Below the pieces are notes generated by a model that made no database searches, was not told the origin of the DNA, and saw only the letters and a program-made list of their open reading frames with translations. Of a stretch of DNA of 64,000 nucleotides, positions 16,587 to 24,894 are shown piece after piece. A program made the position numbers and the translations under genes. This DNA comes from Nocardia carnea NBRC 14403 (GTDB taxonomy: Bacteria; Actinomycetota; Actinomycetes; Mycobacteriales; Mycobacteriaceae): assembly GCF_000308515.1 (NCBI RefSeq), contig NZ_BAFV01000040.1, positions 1-64,000 of the forward strand. Direction: 5' to 3'. Each line of letters opens with the position of its first letter. Position 1 is the first letter of the stretch.

Positions 16587-18059
16587 GTGACCGCAGCGAA
16601 CTTACGGACCGCACCTGTCGAATACACCCGCCTGCACATCGGCGGCGAATGGGTCGACGCCTTGGGTGCAGGCGAGCTGGACACCGTCGATCCGGCGACC
16701 GGTGAGGTTTTCGCCCGGGTGGCGCGGGGCGAGGCGGCCGACGTGGACCGAGCGGTGGCCGCGGCGCGCGCGGCGTTCGAAACCGGCCCGTGGCCGCGGA
16801 TGAAGCCGAAGGAACGCGCCGCCGCGCTGTGGCGGCTCGGCGATCTGCTGCTCGCGGACGCCGCCGAGATGGGCCGGATCGAAACGCTCGATCAGGGCAA
16901 ACCCTATGCGATCGCGCAGGCGGGCGACGTACCCACCGCGGCCGGGCTTTTCCACTATATGTCCGGTTATGCCACCAAGATCGAGGGTGAGACCATTCCG
17001 ATCTCGGCCCCGGGCCGGTACCACACGTATACGCGCCGGGAGCCGCTCGGCGTGGTCGGGCTGATCGTGCCGTGGAACTTTCCGCTGGTGATCACGTCGT
17101 GGAAGGTCGCCCCCGCGCTGGCGGCCGGAAATACCGTGGTACTCAAACCGGCCGAGGCAACTCCGTTGTCGGCACTGCGCCTCGCCGCGCTCGCGCTCGA
17201 GGCCGGGATACCGCCGGGTGTACTCAATGTCGTCAACGGCTACGGTTCGAGCGTCGGCGCGGCGCTCGCCGCGCATCCGGGTGTGGACAAGGTGTCCTTC
17301 ACCGGATCCACCGCCACGGGGCGCAAGATTCTCGATGCCGCCGGGGGAAACCTCAAACGGGTGACCCTCGAACTGGGTGGTAAGAGCGCCAATATCGTGT
17401 TCCCGGATGCCGATCTGAGCAAGGCGATCACTGGGTCCGCGGATGCGATCTTCTTCAACGCAGGGCAGGCCTGTGCAGCCGGATCTCGTCTGTATGTCCA
17501 CGATTCGGTGTACGACGAATTCGTCTCGGGCCTGGTCGAGCAGACGAAGAAGATCCGCGTCGGCGACGGCTTCGACCCGGATACCGACATCGGGCCCGTG
17601 GCCAGTCGCGAGCATTTCGACCGCGTCAACGCCTATCTCGACGCAGGTAGCCGGGAAGGCACGATCCTCACCGGCGGCCGGCGAATCGGCGAGGCGGGGT
17701 ATTTCGTCGAGCCGACGGTGATCGCGGACGCCGCTCCGGACGCGCGCGTCACGTCCGAGGAGATCTTCGGCCCGGTGGTCGTGGTCGATCGCTTCACCAG
17801 CGAAGACGACGCCGTCCAGGCCGCCAACGACACGCGCTACGGCCTCGCGGCCGGAATCTGGACGAGTCGGGTCGGCACCGCGCACCGGGTCGCGGAGCGG
17901 CTGCGGGCGGGGACGGTATGGGTCAACACCTATGGCGTTTTCGACCCGAGTATGCCGTTCGGCGGTATGCAGGAATCGGGCTGGGGCCGCGAGATGGGCC
18001 ACGAGGTGCTGCACGACTACACCGACGTCAAAACAGTCTGCGTGGATATCGATGACTGA
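16587..18059 (+). CDS. Aldehyde dehydrogenase (NAD-dependent)
   Basis: A 490-residue ALDH-superfamily enzyme with the general base Glu in LELGGKS (about 262), the catalytic Cys in NAGQACAAGSRL (about 295) and the VPWNFPL NAD-binding segment. The start is GTG 16587 with GAGGAG upstream. It follows the alcohol dehydrogenase by 27 bases, so it likely oxidises the aldehyde made by that enzyme. It overlaps the next gene by eight bases. Confidence 0.94.
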   Translation: MTAANLRTAPVEYTRLHIGGEWVDALGAGELDTVDPATGEVFARVARGEAADVDRAVAAARAAFETGPWPRMKPKERAAALWRLGDLLLADAAEMGRIETLDQGKPYAIAQAGDVPTAAGLFHYMSGYATKIEGETIPISAPGRYHTYTRREPLGVVGLIVPWNFPLVITSWKVAPALAAGNTVVLKPAEATPLSALRLAALALEAGIPPGVLNVVNGYGSSVGAALAAHPGVDKVSFTGSTATGRKILDAAGGNLKRVTLELGGKSANIVFPDADLSKAITGSADAIFFNAGQACAAGSRLYVHDSVYDEFVSGLVEQTKKIRVGDGFDPDTDIGPVASREHFDRVNAYLDAGSREGTILTGGRRIGEAGYFVEPTVIADAAPDARVTSEEIFGPVVVVDRFTSEDDAVQAANDTRYGLAAGIWTSRVGTAHRVAERLRAGTVWVNTYGVFDPSMPFGGMQESGWGREMGHEVLHDYTDVKTVCVDIDD

Positions 18060-19158
18060 CGGAGTCGGGGCGACGAAAACCGTCTTCGACCCGGTGCGTA
18101 TCGGTGCCGTCGAACTCGCCAACCGGGTGGTGATGGCGCCGATGACCCGTAACCGCGCAAACGCCGACGGCGTACTTCCGGATTCGGCGGCGACCTATTA
18201 TGCGCAGCGGGCCTCGGCCGGGCTCATCGTCACCGAGGGCACCCAGCCCAGCGCGGCAGCCAAAGGCTATCCGGGCACCCCGGGCATCCACGACGACCTA
18301 CAGGAGCCGGCGTGGCGAAAGGTCGCCGACGCGGTGCATGCCGCGGACGGGCGGATCTTCTGTCAGCTCATGCACACCGGCCGGATCGGCCACCCGAGCC
18401 TCATACCGGACGATGCCCGGATCGTCGCGCCGAGTGCGATCCCCGCCCAGGTGGAGGTGGCCCGCGCCGACGGGGTGATGGTGCCGGCGGTGATGCCCGA
18501 ATCACTGACCGCGCAGGGCATCGCCGGGGTTGTACGTGATTTCGCGGAGGCAGCGGTTCGGGCGGTACGGGCCGGGCTGGACGGGGTCGAATTGCACGCG
18601 GCCAACGGCTATCTGCTGCACCAGTTCCTGTCTCCCGGCACCAACCGGCGTCGCGATGAGTACGGCGGCTCGGCGCAGGGGCGGGCCCGGTTCGTCATCG
18701 AGGTCGCCGAGGCCGTCGCGGCGGAGATCGGTGCCGGGCGGATGGGGATCCGGATCTCCCCGGGCGGTCAGTTCAACGATATGCAGGACAAAGGAAACGA
18801 GGACACCTACCTCGCCCTTGCCGACGGGCTTGCCGCGCTACGGCCGGCATATCTGCATACGCTGCGCCGGCGTTCGTCCCCGCTGCACCGGGAAATACGA
18901 GACTGCTGGCCGACCGCCTACATACTGAACACCGGGTATCTGGGCGCGAGCGAGCTGGCCGATGTTTCGCCGCTGATCGCCTCGGGTGCAGCGGATCTGG
19001 TGAGCGTCGGACGCCTGTTCATCTCCAATCCCGACCTCGTCCGGCGCTGGCGCCACGATGTGCCGCGGGCGCAATGGGACGAGGACACCTTCTACAGCGG
19101 CGGGGATCGCGGGTACATCGATTACCCCTTCGCGTGCGAAGGGACGGGTGAGCGATGA
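18052..19158 (+). CDS. Old Yellow Enzyme-type alkene reductase
   Basis: A 368-residue FMN TIM-barrel with the OYE substrate-binding pair His182/Asn185 (HAANGYLLHQFL), the QLMHTGR segment and the SVGRLFISNPDL phosphate-binding end. Family members reduce the C=C of enones, maleimides and nitroalkenes with NAD(P)H. ATG 18052 overlaps the ALDH stop by eight bases. The larger open frame upstream lies inside the ALDH gene and is rejected. Its presence beside an imide/hydantoin-opening unit hints at an activated alkene substrate. Confidence 0.92.
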   Translation: MTDGVGATKTVFDPVRIGAVELANRVVMAPMTRNRANADGVLPDSAATYYAQRASAGLIVTEGTQPSAAAKGYPGTPGIHDDLQEPAWRKVADAVHAADGRIFCQLMHTGRIGHPSLIPDDARIVAPSAIPAQVEVARADGVMVPAVMPESLTAQGIAGVVRDFAEAAVRAVRAGLDGVELHAANGYLLHQFLSPGTNRRRDEYGGSAQGRARFVIEVAEAVAAEIGAGRMGIRISPGGQFNDMQDKGNEDTYLALADGLAALRPAYLHTLRRRSSPLHREIRDCWPTAYILNTGYLGASELADVSPLIASGAADLVSVGRLFISNPDLVRRWRHDVPRAQWDEDTFYSGGDRGYIDYPFACEGTGER

Positions 19159-19365
19159 GGACTGTGGCGAGGTGTCGTGGTGGTACATGCCGCCGACCCG
19201 CTCGGGACACCGCCGGATCGAGTGCCGAGCGCGGCGCGCGGAAATGAGCTGCCGCGACCACGTCATGTGCGAGCAGAGGGGGTAATGGGCATCGGATCGA
19301 GTAGGCGAATCGCTGTGGGTGCCGGACACCGCAAATCTTGTCGACTGTAAGCAGAGGAGTAAGAA

Positions 19366-20100
19366 GTGAGCCCGATATCGAATAGACGAGTTGTGGTGGT
19401 GACCGGCGCGGCCTCCGGAATCGGAAACGCTACCGTGCAGGTTTTCCGTGAGCAGGACGACACCGTCGTGGGCTGGGACCTGTCCGGAACACCGGAAGCG
19501 GACCCACTGGATCTGACCGATCTCGCCGCGGTTCGCGCTGCCGCCGGCGCGGTGCTCGCGCAGTACGGCCGGGTCGACGCGTTGATCAACTGCGCGGGCA
19601 TCATCACCGAGAATCTGCCCGTCGAGGACACCGATCCGGGGGATTTCCGCCGCACCTTCGATGTGAATGTCGGCGGGATCGTGCACGCGAGTCAGGCGCT
19701 GCATACCGCGCTCGCCGATTCGCGCGGCGCGGTGGTGAATGTGGCGTCGCAAGCCGCGCTGGTATGTCTGCCGCATCAGTCGGCGTACTCGGCTTCCAAG
19801 GGCGCGGTCGCCGCACTGACCCGGTCGATGGCGATCGACTGGGCGGCGGCGGGTATCAGGGTCAATGCCGTTTGCCCGGGATTCACCCTCACCCCGATGG
19901 CGGTGCAGCAGATGACGCCGGAGTTGGACGCGGCGGTCTCGCGGCGGGTGCCGTTGGGCCGGATGTTCCAGCCCGAGGAGATCGGCAACGTGATCGCCTT
20001 CTTGGCCTCACCGGCCGCGTCGGCGGTCACCGGTGTAGTGATGCCCGTGGACGGCGGCTGGACGGCCGGGGAGCCCGCGTTGCCGATGGGGGCCGCATGA
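19366..20100 (+). CDS. SDR-family oxidoreductase
   Basis: A 244-residue classical short-chain dehydrogenase with TGAASGIG, NCAG, and the catalytic YxxxK (YSASKGA). GTG 19366 has GAGGAG about seven bases upstream. A 207-base gap separates it from the Old Yellow Enzyme gene and holds no reading frame I can support, so a separate promoter is possible. It is coupled by a four-base overlap to a second SDR. Confidence 0.9.
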   Translation: MSPISNRRVVVVTGAASGIGNATVQVFREQDDTVVGWDLSGTPEADPLDLTDLAAVRAAAGAVLAQYGRVDALINCAGIITENLPVEDTDPGDFRRTFDVNVGGIVHASQALHTALADSRGAVVNVASQAALVCLPHQSAYSASKGAVAALTRSMAIDWAAAGIRVNAVCPGFTLTPMAVQQMTPELDAAVSRRVPLGRMFQPEEIGNVIAFLASPAASAVTGVVMPVDGGWTAGEPALPMGAA

Positions 20101-20843
20101 TCGCCTACGTCACCGGCGCCAGTTCGGGTATCGGCCGTGGCGCCGCCGTGCGATTGGCGGCCGACGGAGCCGCGGTGGTACTTCTGGGCCGAAACCGCTC
20201 CCGGTTGGACGAAGCAGCCCGCGAATGCGGTCCGGATGCCGTCACCGCGGCCTTCGATATCACCGATGCCGCCGCGGTGGACGCCCAGTTGCCGGATCTC
20301 CTGGACCGGGCCGGCCCGCCCGATATCGTGGTGCACGCGGCGGGTCAGACCGTGGTGGGCCGGTTGGATCAGCTGACGGCCGAGCAATGGCATCGGCAGC
20401 TGGATGTGAACCTGACCAGTATCCATACCCTCAACAGGCACCTCTGGCCCGCGATGCGACCCGCCGGAGGAGCGATCATCCTGGTGGCCTCGACCGCCTC
20501 CTTCGCGGCTTTCCCGCAGGACGCGGCCTACGTCGCCTCGAAGGGCGCGGTGCTCGCACTGACCAGAGCGATGGCTTTGGACGGTGCCCCCGAAGGGATC
20601 CGGGTCAATGCTGTATGCCCGGGATTCATCCGCACTCCGAACCTCGAGGGCTACTTCGATGCCCAGGACGATCCGGTAGCGACGGCGTCGGGTGCGGCTG
20701 CGGCCGCGCCACTCGGGCGGATGGGAACTGCGGCGGATGTCGCGGCCGCGATCGCTTTTCTGGCCTCGCCGGATGCCCAGTTCATCACCGGCGCGTCGTT
20801 GCTGGTGGATGGTGGACTGATGGCCAAGGTTCCGACCGCGTGA
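20097..20843 (+). CDS. SDR-family oxidoreductase
   Basis: A 248-residue classical SDR (TGASSGIG, HAAG, catalytic YVASKGA). It is the last gene of unit I. It is translationally coupled to the preceding SDR by an ATGA overlap but is only a distant paralogue. The two may act on successive hydroxy/oxo intermediates or form a mixed pair. Substrate unknown. Confidence 0.9.
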   Translation: MIAYVTGASSGIGRGAAVRLAADGAAVVLLGRNRSRLDEAARECGPDAVTAAFDITDAAAVDAQLPDLLDRAGPPDIVVHAAGQTVVGRLDQLTAEQWHRQLDVNLTSIHTLNRHLWPAMRPAGGAIILVASTASFAAFPQDAAYVASKGAVLALTRAMALDGAPEGIRVNAVCPGFIRTPNLEGYFDAQDDPVATASGAAAAAPLGRMGTAADVAAAIAFLASPDAQFITGASLLVDGGLMAKVPTA

Positions 20844-20896
20844 CCCGCGGCTCGCCACCCGGGTCGGGATATCCCGTCCAGGCATGCCAGAATTAC

Positions 20897-20912
20897 AAAC
20901 TGTTGACAGTTT
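20897..20912. promoter_or_regulatory. GntR operator B
   Basis: AAACTGT-TG-ACAGTTT is a perfect 7+2+7 inverted repeat matching the core of operator A, with TTGACA at 20903-20908. It is 85 bases before the lyase gene. No convincing -10 hexamer is seen at the right distance. Confidence 0.8.
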
Positions 20913-20996
20913 TCAGTTTATGAACTGGGAGGAAGGCGGGAAGATCGTGACCGACTACCGACTATCCATGGTTCCGAGCGTCCTCGAGGAGATTTC

Positions 20997-21890
20997 ATGA
21001 CCACCCCGGCACGAACACTGCGTGCCCTGACCGGCACACAGGATCGCCCGCTACTCCTGCCGGGCGTGGCGAACTCCCTGGCCGCGCGAGTGGTGGAGGA
21101 GGCGGGATTCGCTGCCGCCTACGTCACCGGCGCCGGCGTGACCAATACCTATCTGGGGATGCCCGACCACGGTCTGATCACCCTCGACGAGCTGTGCGCG
21201 CACGTCGACGCGATCTGCGACGTCGTAGATATCCCGGTGATCGTGGACGCCGATACCGGGTTCGGGAACGCCCTCAACGTGCAGCGCACCATCCGCAAGC
21301 TCGAGCGCGCCGGCGCCGCGGGCATCCAGATCGAGGATCAGGTGAGTCCCAAGAAATGCGGCCACTTCAACGGGAAGGACGTGGTGGCAGCCGACGAAAT
21401 GGTCGGCAAGATCCATGCCGCCGTGGACGCCCGCCGCGATGACGACCTCGTCATCGTCGCTCGCACCGACGCCCGAGCCACCGAAGGACTGGAGGCGGCC
21501 TGCGATCGTGCCCTCGCCTACCTCGAGGCCGGCGCCGATCTGATCTTCGTCGAGGCACCGGAAAGCGTCGAGGAGATGCGCGAGATCACGCGCCGTGTCC
21601 CCGGACTGCATATGGCGAATATGGTCGAGGGCGGCCGCACCCCGATCTTGTCCCGTCGCGAGCTGGGCGAACTCGGTTTCGCCGTCGCGCTCTACGCGAA
21701 CGCCACGATGCGCGGGGCAGTGGTCGGTATGCGCGAAGTGCTCGGGCATCTCCACGAACACGGGGATACGCGTGCGGCGGCGGATTTGATGATCAGCTGG
21801 GAAGACCGGCAGGCGCTCGTGCGCAAACCGGAATTCGACCGGCTCGAAGAGCGGTACGCTGCGACCGCGGAACGGAGGAATATCCGGTGA
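20997..21890 (+). CDS. Isocitrate lyase/PEP mutase-superfamily lyase
   Basis: A 297-residue TIM-barrel lyase with Mg-binding Asp84/Asp86 (VDADTGFGN), Glu113-Asp114 (IEDQ) and the K-K-C-G-H catalytic loop at 119-123. The Cys-containing loop marks C-C lyases such as methylisocitrate lyase, 2,3-dimethylmalate lyase and oxaloacetate hydrolases rather than phosphonate mutases. It would cleave a 2-hydroxy- or 3-hydroxy-dicarboxylate to pyruvate or glyoxylate plus a smaller acid. GAGGAG precedes ATG 20997. It leads unit II, six bases-scale overlaps following. Confidence 0.9.
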   Translation: MTTPARTLRALTGTQDRPLLLPGVANSLAARVVEEAGFAAAYVTGAGVTNTYLGMPDHGLITLDELCAHVDAICDVVDIPVIVDADTGFGNALNVQRTIRKLERAGAAGIQIEDQVSPKKCGHFNGKDVVAADEMVGKIHAAVDARRDDDLVIVARTDARATEGLEAACDRALAYLEAGADLIFVEAPESVEEMREITRRVPGLHMANMVEGGRTPILSRRELGELGFAVALYANATMRGAVVGMREVLGHLHEHGDTRAAADLMISWEDRQALVRKPEFDRLEERYAATAERRNIR

Positions 21891-23302
21891 GCGACAGCGA
21901 TATTCACGATCTGAGGCTGCGCGGCGGCCGGGTGTTCCAGCACAGTGCGGGCTTACCGGAACTCGATATCCTGATCACGAACGGCACCATCACCGGCCTC
22001 GTCGCACCGGGCACGCCGGTGCGCGCGGCCGAGGAATGCGATATCTCGGGCAAGGTTGTCCTGCCCGGAGGTATCGACCCGCACGTCCACCTGGGCAAGG
22101 ACATCCGGGTCCCCCGCGACCCCGACGATGCATCCCGCGAAACCGCGTCCGCGGCCGCGGGCGGCATCACCACGATGCTGGTCTATCTGATGAGCGCCGA
22201 TCCCTACGAGGATGTGTTCGCCGCTTCGAACGCCGCGATGGCAGGCAACTCGCATACCGACTACGGCTTCCACTTCGTTCTCGGCACCGACGAACAGGTC
22301 GCCCAGATCCCGGCGTACGTCCAGGACCTGGGCGTGCCGAGTTTCAAGTTCTTCATGAACTTCCGCGGCGACGAAGGCAAGTACCTCGGCCTACCGGGCA
22401 ACGACGACGCCTATATGTACGGCCTTCTCGGGGCGGCCGCGGATGCGGGCGCCATGGTGAACCCGCACCCCGAAAACATCGAACTCGTGTGGAAACTGCG
22501 CGAGCAGCCGCGAGACGAGTCGATCCCGCCGCTGGAAGCCTGGTACCGCAGCCGGCCGCCGATCGTCGAAGCCGAGGCGGTGCAGCGGGTCGCGTACTTC
22601 GCCAGCGCCACCGGCGCCTCCGTCTACGCGGTACACACCAGCAGCCGGGCCGCGTTGAACGCCATGCAGATGCAGCAATCGGCCTACCCTCATCTGTTCA
22701 CCGAAACCTGCACCCAATACCTCACCCTGACCACCGATTCCGACTGCGGCACGTACGGCAAGGTCAATCCGCCGCTCCGGCACCGCGAAGACGTCGAGGC
22801 ATTGTGGGACGGTCTGCGCTCGGGTGCGGTCGATACGGTCGGTTCCGACCACAACGCCCGCCACCGCACCGCCAAGGAGAAGGACATCTGGTCGGCCTCG
22901 GCAGGTTTTCCCGGTAGTGGTCTCGTGCTTCCGACGACCCTCGGCGAGGGACTCCGCCGCGGGATCGACCTCGAGCGGCTCGTCGATGCCACGAGTACGC
23001 GGGCGGCGCAGCTGTTCGGACTCTTCCCCCGTAAAGGAACCATCCGCGTCGGGTCCGACGCCGACCTCGCAGTGGTGGACCTGAACGCGAAAACCATCGT
23101 GCACGCCGAGACCCAGTATTCCGCGGCCGAATACTCGCCGTGGGAAGGACACGAGATCCCGCTGCGCGTCGTGCACACGCTCGTCCGCGGTCATTTCGCA
23201 CTACGCGACGGCGAGCTGTCCGAGAATCCGGTCGGCACCTACCTCGCCCGTCAACACGGCGGCGCCGCCGCCCTGGCACAAATACGGAAGGAACTCGGAT
23301 GA
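21887..23302 (+). CDS. Dihydropyrimidinase/hydantoinase-family amidohydrolase
   Basis: A 471-residue cyclic amidohydrolase with a binuclear metal site: His66 and His68 (DPHVHLG), carbamylated Lys154 (SFKFF), His194 (NPHPEN), His250 (VHTSS) and Asp321 (GSDHNAR). All ligands of an active enzyme are present. The family opens the ring of dihydropyrimidines, hydantoins or cyclic imides. It overlaps the lyase by four bases and the next amidase by four bases. No PLP enzyme or dihydropyrimidine dehydrogenase is nearby, so pyrimidine catabolism is unlikely. Confidence 0.92.
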   Translation: MSDSDIHDLRLRGGRVFQHSAGLPELDILITNGTITGLVAPGTPVRAAEECDISGKVVLPGGIDPHVHLGKDIRVPRDPDDASRETASAAAGGITTMLVYLMSADPYEDVFAASNAAMAGNSHTDYGFHFVLGTDEQVAQIPAYVQDLGVPSFKFFMNFRGDEGKYLGLPGNDDAYMYGLLGAAADAGAMVNPHPENIELVWKLREQPRDESIPPLEAWYRSRPPIVEAEAVQRVAYFASATGASVYAVHTSSRAALNAMQMQQSAYPHLFTETCTQYLTLTTDSDCGTYGKVNPPLRHREDVEALWDGLRSGAVDTVGSDHNARHRTAKEKDIWSASAGFPGSGLVLPTTLGEGLRRGIDLERLVDATSTRAAQLFGLFPRKGTIRVGSDADLAVVDLNAKTIVHAETQYSAAEYSPWEGHEIPLRVVHTLVRGHFALRDGELSENPVGTYLARQHGGAAALAQIRKELG

Positions 23303-24003
23303 CCGAGCACACCTGGACAGTGGGCGGCGCGGGGATCATCGACGAAACCACGCTGCGCCATTACGAACTCGCCGGCTTCGGCAAACCCGTCGGGCTGGGA
23401 TCACGGCCCGCGCTGCTGATCATCGACGTGCAGTACCGCACCGTCGGCACCACGCCCGCACCGTTCGAGACGGCCGTACGCGAGTTTCCGACCAGCTGCG
23501 GTGAGGTCGGCTGGCAGGCGGTCGGCCGGATCGCGCGGCTGGTCGAAACCTTCCGCGCGAAGGGCTGGCCGATCCTGTACCCGCACGTGGCACCGAAGAA
23601 GTCCTACGACGCCGGCAGGCTGGGCGCGAAAGTGCCCGGCATCATGGATATCCCGGCCGAGGGCTACGAGTTCGTCAGCGAGATCGCGCCCGTCGAGGGC
23701 GACGTGCTGGTCCCCAAACGTCATCCCAGCGCCTTCTTCGGCACCCCCCTCACCAGCTATCTGGTCGAGGCCGGGGCGGATTCCCTGGTGGTAACCGGCG
23801 CCACCACATCGGGTTGCGTGCGATCCAGTGTCGCCGACGGGTTCTCCTACAACTTCCGGGTCAGCGTGCCTGCGGACGCGGTTTACGACCGCAGCCCCGT
23901 CGTGCACGAGGCCAATCTCTTCGATATGGCCCAGAAATACGCGGATGTGACTACGACGGATTCGCTGCTGACTGCGCTACGGGAACTTCCTGCCCGGAGC
24001 TGA
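23299..24003 (+). CDS. Cysteine amidohydrolase (isochorismatase fold)
   Basis: A 234-residue protein with the Asp43-Lys140-Cys173 triad (LIIDVQ, VPKRHPSAFFGT, TGATTSGCVRSS). The spacing and AFFGT/TTSGCV motifs match N-carbamoylsarcosine and maleamate amidohydrolases. It should hydrolyse the open-chain product of the preceding cyclic amidohydrolase, releasing ammonia (half-amide) or CO2 and ammonia (carbamoyl compound). ATG 23299 overlaps the preceding stop. The 3' end overlaps the convergent GntR gene by 53 bases. Confidence 0.92.
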   Translation: MTEHTWTVGGAGIIDETTLRHYELAGFGKPVGLGSRPALLIIDVQYRTVGTTPAPFETAVREFPTSCGEVGWQAVGRIARLVETFRAKGWPILYPHVAPKKSYDAGRLGAKVPGIMDIPAEGYEFVSEIAPVEGDVLVPKRHPSAFFGTPLTSYLVEAGADSLVVTGATTSGCVRSSVADGFSYNFRVSVPADAVYDRSPVVHEANLFDMAQKYADVTTTDSLLTALRELPARS

Positions 24004-24676
24004 TCTCGTCGGCACACAACACCGCCGACGCGTTGTTCAGCGAGCTCACCAGATGCGCTTCGAGCAGGGCCGCGGCGTGGTCACCGTCCCGCGACGACAG
24101 TGCCGCGACAATCGCGCGATGCTCGTCGAGGGCGGTGCGCGCACGCCGCGGCTGGTGGGCCGAGCGAGCGCGGGCGAGCTGGATTTTGCGGCCGACCTCG
24201 GTCAGTGCGTTCAGTAGCGGTGGCTTCGCCGCCAACCCGGCCAGCTGCGCGTGAAAGTCCTGATCGGCAGGATAGGTGGCGGCCGCGTCCTGGCCCATAC
24301 TGGACTCCGTATTGTCGAGCAGCTGGTTCAGCTCGTCGATGCGCTCCTGTGGGGTCTGCCGCGCGGCAAGCCGCACGGCATGCGTTTCGAGCGCGATGCG
24401 GAGTTCGTAGAACTCGGTGAGTTCGTTCGCCGAGAAAGACCGGACATAGGCACCGCGATGGGTCACCGCCTCGACGAGTCCTTCACTGGCCAGGCGTTGG
24501 ATCGCCTCGCGCAGGGGGCCCCGGCTGATACCGAGGGCCTGGGACAGCTGCACCTCGTTGAGGCGTTCACCGGGCGCCAGCGTCCCGTCGAGAATCATAT
24601 CTCGCAACACCTCGAGGCTGCGACCGGCGAAAGTCGCCACCCGGCCGAGTTTGGCGGGACGGATCTGCTCGCTCAC
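23951..24676 (-). CDS. GntR/FCD-family transcriptional repressor
   Basis: A 241-residue regulator of the FadR-type FCD subgroup: winged HTH at about 18-82 (GERLNEVQLSQALGISRGPL) and an all-helical FCD ligand-binding domain from about 90 to 215. FCD proteins typically bind small carboxylic acids through a metal. It lies between units II and III, divergent from III. Operator C in that intergenic region would allow autoregulation. Matching palindromes before units I and II suggest it controls the whole 10.4-31.7 kb set. Confidence 0.93.
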   Translation of the reverse strand: MSEQIRPAKLGRVATFAGRSLEVLRDMILDGTLAPGERLNEVQLSQALGISRGPLREAIQRLASEGLVEAVTHRGAYVRSFSANELTEFYELRIALETHAVRLAARQTPQERIDELNQLLDNTESSMGQDAAATYPADQDFHAQLAGLAAKPPLLNALTEVGRKIQLARARSAHQPRRARTALDEHRAIVAALSSRDGDHAAALLEAHLVSSLNNASAVLCADEISSGQEVPVAQSAANPS

Positions 24677-24806
24677 CAGGGTCTCCTTACACGGCCTGTG
24701 CGCAGTGCCGTGCCGTCGGGGCTACTCACCAGATCGGCTGAAACTCTCGACAGCCGGCGAGTAGCAATAGTCGTTTCCTATATTAGCCAGCCGCCCAAAG
24801 ATAGAA

Positions 24807-24820
24807 AACTGTTGACAGTT
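24807..24820. promoter_or_regulatory. GntR operator C
   Basis: AACTGT-TG-ACAGTT (6+2+6 perfect, within GAAAACTGTTGACAGTTGGC) lies between the divergent GntR gene and the first permease gene. TTGACA (24812-24817) is embedded as at the other two sites. The best -10 at a normal distance is weak (CAGAGT, 24835-24840). Confidence 0.8.
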
Positions 24821-24894
24821 GGCAGTGTGTATCGCAGAGTAATGCATCACGGAGCCGGTCGGGTACCGGCGACCAGAAGCAGGAGGTCCTCACG

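Noticed and set aside
21887..24003. Reductive pyrimidine catabolism (dihydropyrimidinase plus beta-ureidopropionase)
   Set aside because: The amidase is an isochorismatase-fold Cys hydrolase, not a ureidopropionase. No dihydropyrimidine dehydrogenase or aminotransferase is nearby, whereas acid-processing enzymes are.
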